The position numbers and the translations under genes were made by a program. From positions 18,731 to 82,730 of the forward strand of contig VGYZ01000005.1 of NCBI GenBank assembly GCA_016872795.1: a stretch of 64,000 bases of DNA. The letters run 5' to 3'. Shown piece after piece: positions 55,324 through 64,000 of the stretch. The notes under the pieces are model-generated. The model did not search any database and was not told where the DNA came from. It worked only from the letters and a program-made list of their open reading frames with translations. Within the stretch, counting starts at the first letter, position 1, and each line of letters begins with the position of its first letter. The stretch is from Planctomycetota bacterium. GTDB lineage: Bacteria; Planctomycetota; UBA1135; GCA-002686595.

Positions 55324-57135
55324 ATGCGCAACCTCTCACTCGGCGTCCTCGGCGCCTCGTTGCTCGCCTTCGGAGCCAGCGAGGCTTCCGCCCAAACCAT
55401 CGCCCCCTGCAGCACCGGCGGTTCAGGCGGTCTCGTGCCTACATCCGGTACCGGGGGCGGCGGCACCTACCCCGGCACATTCCCTCCGTTTGCCTTCTCG
55501 TCGATGCTCAATGTCAGCGCGATCCCCGCGGGTGCGACATGCGTGACGGAGATCAAGTTGAACAGTATGTCGCACACATGGGCTGGCGACATCCACTTCG
55601 TGCTCACGACTCCCTCGGGTGCACGCATCAACCTGCTCAACCAAGCCGGCGCTGCTTGCGACTTTTTCGGCGACTACAGCATCACGAGCTTCGAGCTCTA
55701 TCAGGCCCCGGGCGTATGCACGGCGGGCGCGCTGCCTCCGGGTCAGATCTCGCAGGTCTATGGCAATTGGCCCTCGGGCACGAGCGGTGTCACCAACACA
55801 CCGCTGTCGCAAGTCGCACCGGCCGCGGGCGACTGGACGCTCACGATCTACGACTGGTTCGCGCAGGATACTGGTGCCCTCGCCTCGTGGGACATCTGCT
55901 TCGGCACGCCGCCGCCGGTGCCGCCTCCGACCTATGTGCCGACGCTCCTCACGCCTTCCAACGGCCAGTCGCTGTACGGTCCACAGGTGACGCTCGCTTG
56001 GACCGCGGTTCCGGGCGCCACGGGCTACGACGTCGATGTCGACGGCTTCGTCTACCCGGTCGCGACGGGCTTGAGCTTCGTCTACACCTCGACCATCGGC
56101 GCTCACAACTGGGCGGTGCGCGCGAAGAACACGGCCGGCGTCGGCCCCTTCTCGCCCATGTTCACCTTCAACGACCTAGGAGCGCCTCCGTCGACCTGCA
56201 ATGGGCCGCGGCTCGCGACCCTGTTCACCGGCACCGGCGGCCTGGTCACGGGCAACCAGATGTTCTTTGACATGAATGTGATCAAGCCGGGCGGCATCAC
56301 CGTGGCGCAGATGCAGACGCACTGCTCGGCCGTCTTCGGCCAGCCGTTCTCGATGCTGATCTACACCCGCTCGGGCAGCTTCATCGGCTTCGAGACCAAT
56401 GCCGGCGCGTGGACTCTGCGCGCCACCGGCAGCGGCTCGAGCGCGGGCGCCAACCAGCCCTCGCTGGTCGAGTTCCCCGACTTCCCTCTGCCGCAGGGCG
56501 TCTCGGGCGTCGCCGTCGTCATGCAGGGCTCCGTCGGCCACAAGTACTCGGGCTTCGGCACCACCCAGACCTATGCGGACGCCAACGTGATCATCACGGC
56601 GGGCAAGACGCTCAATGTGCCGTTCAGCGGCACGCCCAACAACAACAAGGTCTGGAACGGCGCGGTCGTCTACGACTGCTTCTACGCGCCGCCGCCGGTG
56701 ACCTACTGCACCGCGGGCACCTCGACCAACGGCTGCGTGCCGTCGATCGCGGCCGCCAACCAGCCGAAGGTGAGCTTGGCGGGCACGGCGATCGTGAGCG
56801 TGAGCAATGTCGAGGGCCAGAAGCAAGGTCTGCTGTTCTACGGCATCAACAACACCGGTTTCGTGCTCACGCCGTGGAGCACCACGAGCTCGAGCTACCT
56901 GTGCGTGCGCGCTCCCACCCAGCGCCTTCCCGCCCAGAACTCGGGAGGCTCGGCGGGCCTGTGCAACGGCAGTCTGTCGGCCGACTTCCACGCGTTCTTC
57001 GTCGCCAACCCCACCGCGCTCGGCATGCCGCTCTCGGTGGGACAAAAGATTTATTCGCAAGCGTGGTACCGCGACCCGCCGGCCCCGAAGACCACCAACC
57101 TCTCGAACGGAATCGAACTCACCGTCGGTCCGTAA
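55324..57135 (+). CDS. Secreted P-domain protein with one Fn3-like module (copy 2)
   Basis: 604 residues, paralogue of the gene just upstream. Signal peptide ends ASA (about residue 23). P domain about 50-193 (EIKLNSMSHTWAGDIHFVLT, DWTLTIYDWFAQDTGALA, SWDICFG), a single Fn3-like module about 200-288 (GYDVDVDGFVYPVATG), an unassigned middle part, then the same C-terminal domain (YCTAGTSTNGCVPSIAAANQ, VEGQKQGLLFYGINN). Copy 1 has two Fn3 modules, so one module was gained or lost. The promoter is probably in the gap behind the copy 1 hairpin, and a strong terminator follows. Most ACGT sites of copy 1 are ATGT, ACAT or other sequence here. Confidence 0.85.
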   Translation: MRNLSLGVLGASLLAFGASEASAQTIAPCSTGGSGGLVPTSGTGGGGTYPGTFPPFAFSSMLNVSAIPAGATCVTEIKLNSMSHTWAGDIHFVLTTPSGARINLLNQAGAACDFFGDYSITSFELYQAPGVCTAGALPPGQISQVYGNWPSGTSGVTNTPLSQVAPAAGDWTLTIYDWFAQDTGALASWDICFGTPPPVPPPTYVPTLLTPSNGQSLYGPQVTLAWTAVPGATGYDVDVDGFVYPVATGLSFVYTSTIGAHNWAVRAKNTAGVGPFSPMFTFNDLGAPPSTCNGPRLATLFTGTGGLVTGNQMFFDMNVIKPGGITVAQMQTHCSAVFGQPFSMLIYTRSGSFIGFETNAGAWTLRATGSGSSAGANQPSLVEFPDFPLPQGVSGVAVVMQGSVGHKYSGFGTTQTYADANVIITAGKTLNVPFSGTPNNNKVWNGAVVYDCFYAPPPVTYCTAGTSTNGCVPSIAAANQPKVSLAGTAIVSVSNVEGQKQGLLFYGINNTGFVLTPWSTTSSSYLCVRAPTQRLPAQNSGGSAGLCNGSLSADFHAFFVANPTALGMPLSVGQKIYSQAWYRDPPAPKTTNLSNGIELTVGP

Positions 57136-57200
57136 GCTAGCGGCCGGTCGCGATACCACCTCAGCCGTGCGTCGCTGACGCAACGCCTGGGGGGGGCCTT

Positions 57201-57238
57201 CTCGGGAGACGCCGCTGCGTCTCCCGAGCTTCTTCTGG
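57201..57238 (+). terminator. Rho-independent terminator after P-domain copy 2
   Basis: CTCGGGAGACGC (57201-57212) pairs perfectly with GCGTCTCCCGAG (57217-57228), loop of four, followed by CTTCTTCTGG. This is the clearest intrinsic terminator in the window. An 8-base G run lies just before it. Confidence 0.85.
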
Positions 57239-57282
57239 TCGCAGGAGAAACAAGCCAGCGGCCAGGGCAAGACGAACGCGGA

Positions 57283-57309
57283 GCCGGTCGCCTGGGTCGA
57301 AGGACCGGC
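57283..57309 (-). terminator. Hairpin after guaA
   Basis: GCCGGTC (57283-57289) pairs with GACCGGC (57303-57309). It lies about 50 bases past the guaA stop on the minus strand. A modest terminator is plausible. Confidence 0.4.
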
Positions 57310-57359
57310 CCCGTTGTTTGCGGGCGGAGCGAGTGGAGATGTGCGGCGCCGCGCGCGGC

Positions 57360-60643
<3,284 letters not shown>

Positions 60644-60645
60644 TC

Positions 60646-60783
60646 ATGTTTCGGAGTCGCGGCTGCGGGACCTCGACCACAGCGCGGAATCCAGGCCTCG
60701 ACTGTCTGGCTCGCGGGAAGGACTTTCCCAAGCACGGTCCGCGCGCGGCGGCGGCCGATACAGGGATCCCCACGCGAGGCTGA
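60646..60783 (+). CDS. Candidate 45-residue small protein
   Basis: ATG at 60646 is nine bases after AGGAGG, the best ribosome site in the window. The frame runs 45 codons (MFRSRGCGTSTTARNPG and so on) to a TGA. The composition (Arg, Gly, Ala) is not distinctive and it may be non-coding or a leader peptide. It lies upstream of the fused dehydrogenase gene, transcribed in the same direction. Confidence 0.3.
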   Translation: MFRSRGCGTSTTARNPGLDCLARGKDFPKHGPRAAAADTGIPTRG

Positions 60784-60845
60784 CTCGCGCACCCGCCCGT
60801 CCCTAGGATGCGCGCGGCGCGCCCGCCCGCCGCCCACTCGCCACC

Positions 60846-63005
60846 GTGACGTCCCCTCAAGCTCCCCGCCCGACCCGCGTCGCCATCGTGGGCGCGGGCT
60901 TCATCGCGGAGTTCCACCTCGAGATCCTGCGCGCCACGCGAGGCGTCGAAGTCGTCGCGGTGTGCGACGCCGACCTCGCGCGGGCCCAGTCGGCCGCGCG
61001 TCGATACGGGATCGCCGCAGCCGTCGGTGCGATCGCGGAGCTCGAGCCACTCAAGGTCGACATCGCGCATGTGCTCGTGCCGCCGCACCTGCATGTCGCC
61101 GTCGCGCGCGAGTTGCTCCACCGGCGCATCGGCGTGTTCGCGGAGAAGCCCCTCGCCCTCGCTTCCGAGGAAGCGCGCGAGCTCGGCGCGCTCGCCAAGG
61201 CGCGCAACGTGCCGCTCGCGGTCAATCACAACGCGGTGTTCCACCCCGCGTTCGAGCGCCTGCTCGCGCGCGTGCGAAGCGGCGAGATCGGACGCATCGA
61301 GCATGTGCGCATGTGCCTGTCCGTGCCGCTGCGCCAGCTCGACGCGGGCGACGTCTCGCACTGGATGTTTCGCGAGCCGCGCAACATCGTGTTCGAGCAG
61401 GCATCGCATCCGTTCGCGCAGGCCGTCGAGCTCGTCGGCGCGCCGCTCGAAGTGCATTCGCGCGCGCTCGCCTCGCGCGAGCTGCAGCCCGGGCAGACCT
61501 TTCACGAGCGCTGGGTGATCTCAGGCCGCGGCGAGCGCGGAACTCTCGAGCTGTACTTGCACTTCGGCGCAGCGTTCACGCGCAGCACGGTCGAAGTGCT
61601 CGGCAGCGACGGCGCGCTGGAGGCCGACCTCGCGAACAACCTCGTGTGCGGCGAGGAGAAGACGCTCTACCTCGACTTCTACAACAGCTTCCTCGCGGGC
61701 TGGCGGCGGGGCGGCGAGCTGCGCGCCAGCGCGCGCCGCAACCTGTCGAACTACCTGCGGCTCACGCTCGGACTCGGCCCGCGCGAGGACGCGTTCTTCG
61801 CGGGCATGCGCGGCTCGATTCGCGCCTTCCACGCGGCGCTGCACGAGCGTGGCGAGCTGCCCGCCGACGCGCGCAAGGGCGAGAGCGTGCTGCGCTGGTG
61901 CGAGGCCGCGACGAGCTGGGTCGAGCCGAATCCGCCGAGCGCGGCGGCGCTTCCCGAGCCCGGCCCCGTGCGCACGGGCGAGGTCGTGCTGCTCGGCGGC
62001 ACTGGCTTCATCGGCAAGCGCGTGATCGCGAAGCTGCTCGAACGTGGCGTGCCGGTCACGGCAGTCGTGCGACGCGCGCACAGCTTGCCGCCATTCCTGC
62101 TCGACGCGGCGCGCGACGGACGCGTGCGGCTCGTGCGCGGCAGTCTGGAGGAGCCAGGCTCGTTCGGACCCGCGCTCGCGGGCGCTCGCTGCGTGATGCA
62201 GCTCGCGACCGGCAACGGAAGCTCGTGGGAAGCAGTCGAGCGAGCGATGGTGCGCGGCAGCGTGGCGACTGCGGAGCAGTGCTTGGCGCACCGGGTCGAG
62301 CGCTTCCTGTTCGTCTCGACCATCGCGGCGCTGTACCTCGGCGGCACGGAGCCGCACGCGCGCACCGACTCGCCCCTGAGCGATCCGCAGCCCGAGGGGC
62401 GCTCGCTCTACGCGCGCGGCAAGATCGCGACCGAGCAGGCGCTGCTCGACTTGCATCGCTCGCGCGCCTTGCCGCTCGTGATCCTGCGGCCCGGAATCGT
62501 CGTCGGCCGCGGCACGGCGTTCCAGCACTCCGGCCTCGGGCTGTGGGTGCGCGACAACCACTGCGTTGGCTGGGGGCATGGCGAGACGCCGCTACCGCTC
62601 GTGTGGGTCGACGATGTCGCGGAAGCGCTGGTGCTCGCCGCACTGCACGACGGGCCGGAGCTGCACGGGCGCGCGCTCAACCTCGCCGCGAATGTGCCGC
62701 TCACGGCGCGGGAGACGGTCGAGGAGCTGCGCCGCGCCTCGGGGCGCGCACTGCACTTCCACCCGCGCGGACTCGCGCTCAGCCAGACGATGGAAATCGG
62801 GAAGTGGCTCGTGAAGAAGGCCGGACGCCGCCATGACGCAGCGTTCCCGAGCTACCGCGACCTCGCCAGCCGCGCGCTGACCGTGCGCGTCGCGAGCGAT
62901 CTCGCGCGTACGCTGCTCGGCTGGAAACCTGTCGAGGAGCGCGAGCGCTTCCTCGCGCTCGCCGTGCGCCCGATGGCGACGCAGGATCCGAGCAAGAGTT
63001 CCTGA
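60846..63005 (+). CDS. Gfo/Idh/MocA dehydrogenase fused to SDR epimerase
   Basis: 719 residues from a GTG. Residues 1-360 are a Gfo/Idh/MocA oxidoreductase (NAD site VAIVGAGFIAEFHLEI, catalytic-region EKPLALASEEARELG). From about 378 a second Rossmann fold begins (VVLLGGTGFIGKRVIAKLLE), with FVSTIAALYL and the SDR YxxxK as YARGK, then VILRPGIVVGRG and WVDDVAEALVLAA. Both halves are NAD(P) enzymes acting on nucleotide sugars, so it may perform two steps, such as oxidation and epimerisation. It lies just before a glycosyltransferase, pointing to polysaccharide assembly. The fusion itself is uncommon. Confidence 0.85.
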   Translation: MTSPQAPRPTRVAIVGAGFIAEFHLEILRATRGVEVVAVCDADLARAQSAARRYGIAAAVGAIAELEPLKVDIAHVLVPPHLHVAVARELLHRRIGVFAEKPLALASEEARELGALAKARNVPLAVNHNAVFHPAFERLLARVRSGEIGRIEHVRMCLSVPLRQLDAGDVSHWMFREPRNIVFEQASHPFAQAVELVGAPLEVHSRALASRELQPGQTFHERWVISGRGERGTLELYLHFGAAFTRSTVEVLGSDGALEADLANNLVCGEEKTLYLDFYNSFLAGWRRGGELRASARRNLSNYLRLTLGLGPREDAFFAGMRGSIRAFHAALHERGELPADARKGESVLRWCEAATSWVEPNPPSAAALPEPGPVRTGEVVLLGGTGFIGKRVIAKLLERGVPVTAVVRRAHSLPPFLLDAARDGRVRLVRGSLEEPGSFGPALAGARCVMQLATGNGSSWEAVERAMVRGSVATAEQCLAHRVERFLFVSTIAALYLGGTEPHARTDSPLSDPQPEGRSLYARGKIATEQALLDLHRSRALPLVILRPGIVVGRGTAFQHSGLGLWVRDNHCVGWGHGETPLPLVWVDDVAEALVLAALHDGPELHGRALNLAANVPLTARETVEELRRASGRALHFHPRGLALSQTMEIGKWLVKKAGRRHDAAFPSYRDLASRALTVRVASDLARTLLGWKPVEERERFLALAVRPMATQDPSKSS

Positions 63006-63009
63006 CGCC

Positions 63010-64000
63010 GTGTCCGCCCCGCACCTCGTGCACGTGTTCTCGACGTTCGCACCCGCGGGGCCGCAGGTGCGCACGGTGAAGCTCTTGGCGCACTTCGGTG
63101 CTCGCGCGCGGCACACGATCGTCGCCATGGACGGCCGCACGGACGCGCGTGATCTGCTTGCCAACGAGCTCGATGTGCGCTTCGCAGTTCCGCCGCCGAA
63201 GGCCGGAACACTCGCGACCGTGCCGCGCATGCGCGCGCTCTTGCGCGAGCTCGCGCCGCAACGCGTGCTCACCTACAACTTCGGCGCCATCGACAGCGTG
63301 ATCGCCTCCCGCACACTCCGCGTGCCCGTGCTGCACCACGAGGACGGCTTCCTGCCCGACGAGGCGCAGGGACTCAAGGTCCGCCGCAGCTGGATGCGGC
63401 GCGCGTGCCTGCGCGGAGATGTCGATGTGCTCGTGATCAGCGCAAACCTGCAGCGCATCGCGCGCGAGCACTGGCATGTCCCGCAAGCGCGGCTGCACTT
63501 CGTGCCCAATGGGATCGAGCTCGAACGCTACACACCGCGCGACGGCGGGCCCGCCCTGCGCGCGAGCCTCGGCATCGCACCGAACGCGCTCGTGGTCGGA
63601 GCGGTCGGGCACCTGCGGCCGGAGAAGCACCTGTCGCGCCTATTGAGCGCGGTGGCGAGCTGCGCGCGCTACCACGATGTGCACGCGCTGCTCTTGGGCG
63701 ACGGACCGGAGCGCACGACGCTCGAGACACTTGCGCGGAACGCGGAGCTTGCGGGACGCGTGCACTTTGTGGGCTACCAGCCCGACCCGCGAGCGCACTA
63801 CCGGGCGATGGACGTGTTCGCGCTCACTTCCGACACCGAGCAGATGCCCATCGCGCTGCTCGAGGCCATGGCGAGCGCGCTGCCCGTCATTGCCACCGAT
63901 GTCGGCGATGTGCGCGCGATGCTGCCGGACGCAGCGCGGGAGCAGGTCGTCGCACTCGGCCCGGAGTGCGGCGCGGCGCTGGCAGGGGCGCTCCGCGGGC
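63010..64000 (+). CDS. GT4 family glycosyltransferase, 3' end outside window
   Basis: A GTG four bases after the fused enzyme opens a frame that stays open to the window edge (330 residues, no stop). It begins SAPHLVHVFSTFAPAGPQVR (the Gly-rich loop of GT-B enzymes), contains LVISANLQRIAREHWHVP, FVPNGIELERYTPRDGG, VVGAVGHLRPEKHLSRLLSA, LLGDGPERTTLE and the acidic EQMPIALLEAMASALPVIAT, all typical of family 4 retaining transferases. It should add a sugar from a nucleotide donor to a lipid-linked or surface glycan, together with the dehydrogenase/epimerase upstream. Confidence 0.88.
   Translation, partial: MSAPHLVHVFSTFAPAGPQVRTVKLLAHFGARARHTIVAMDGRTDARDLLANELDVRFAVPPPKAGTLATVPRMRALLRELAPQRVLTYNFGAIDSVIASRTLRVPVLHHEDGFLPDEAQGLKVRRSWMRRACLRGDVDVLVISANLQRIAREHWHVPQARLHFVPNGIELERYTPRDGGPALRASLGIAPNALVVGAVGHLRPEKHLSRLLSAVASCARYHDVHALLLGDGPERTTLETLARNAELAGRVHFVGYQPDPRAHYRAMDVFALTSDTEQMPIALLEAMASALPVIATDVGDVRAMLPDAAREQVVALGPECGAALAGALRG

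Overview
The window is about 70% GC (by eye), densely coded, and has no tRNA, rRNA, IS element, phage or CRISPR signature. It looks like a chromosomal segment of a Planctomycetota bacterium, probably from the poorly cultivated marine clades. The evidence is two secreted proteins with a proprotein-convertase P domain and a C-terminal domain that opens YCTAGTSTNGC, giant paired lipoproteins with Ig-like and beta-propeller regions, M14-like proteins with Ca-type DxDGDG repeats, and ordinary diderm housekeeping genes. The taxon is inference, not proof.

Layout. 1-2.7 kb (+): end of an acyl-CoA dehydrogenase, a cytosolic periplasmic-binding-fold protein and a TusA-like/diiron hybrid. 2.8-7.3 kb (-): prkA-yeaH-spoVR stress operon. 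7.5-8.5 kb (+): M28 lipoprotein peptidase. 8.5-25.2 kb (-): one long co-directional run of hisS, nadD, a wecA-like gene, a phosphoesterase, yidC, mnmE, nrdR, an nrdD-like gene, smc and two M14-like proteins that seem to have lost their metal ligands. 25.4-27.8 kb: small lipoprotein, miaA and a secreted unknown. 27.8-33.8 kb (-): menG/ubiE, CPBP protease, ubiX, ubiA, holA and mutL in one tightly packed operon. 33.9-40.6 kb (-): two paralogous lipoproteins of about 1050 residues. 41.2-44.6 kb (+): ruvB, spoIID-like, tgt. 44.6-46.2 kb (-): a 50-residue four-cysteine protein and an SH3 protein. 46.4-48 kb (+): an aminotransferase and panD. 48.1-52.6 kb: larC, comF and small membrane or secreted unknowns. 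52.9-57.1 kb (+): the tandem P-domain proteins. 57.4-60.4 kb (-): guaB-guaA. 60.8-64 kb (+): a fused Gfo/Idh dehydrogenase-SDR epimerase and a GT4 glycosyltransferase cut by the window edge, probably the start of a polysaccharide locus.

How genes work together: many neighbours overlap by ATGA, GTGA or TTGA, implying translational coupling. NrdR has a near-consensus NrdR box in front of it and is coupled to a ribonucleotide-reductase-like ATP-cone protein. UbiA, UbiX and the C-methyltransferase point to menaquinone synthesis. GuaB and GuaA are consecutive steps from IMP to GMP.

The most unusual signal is compositional. The tetranucleotide ACGT is almost absent from about 2.7 to 53 kb (about 15 by hand count against about 140 expected from composition), while ATGT/ACAT are common. 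Paralogous genes show ACGT in one copy and ATGT or ACAT at the same site in the other. This looks like the footprint of cytosine methylation and deamination at ACGT, or of restriction avoidance. The first 2.1 kb, the first P-domain gene and the right-hand polysaccharide genes are exceptions.
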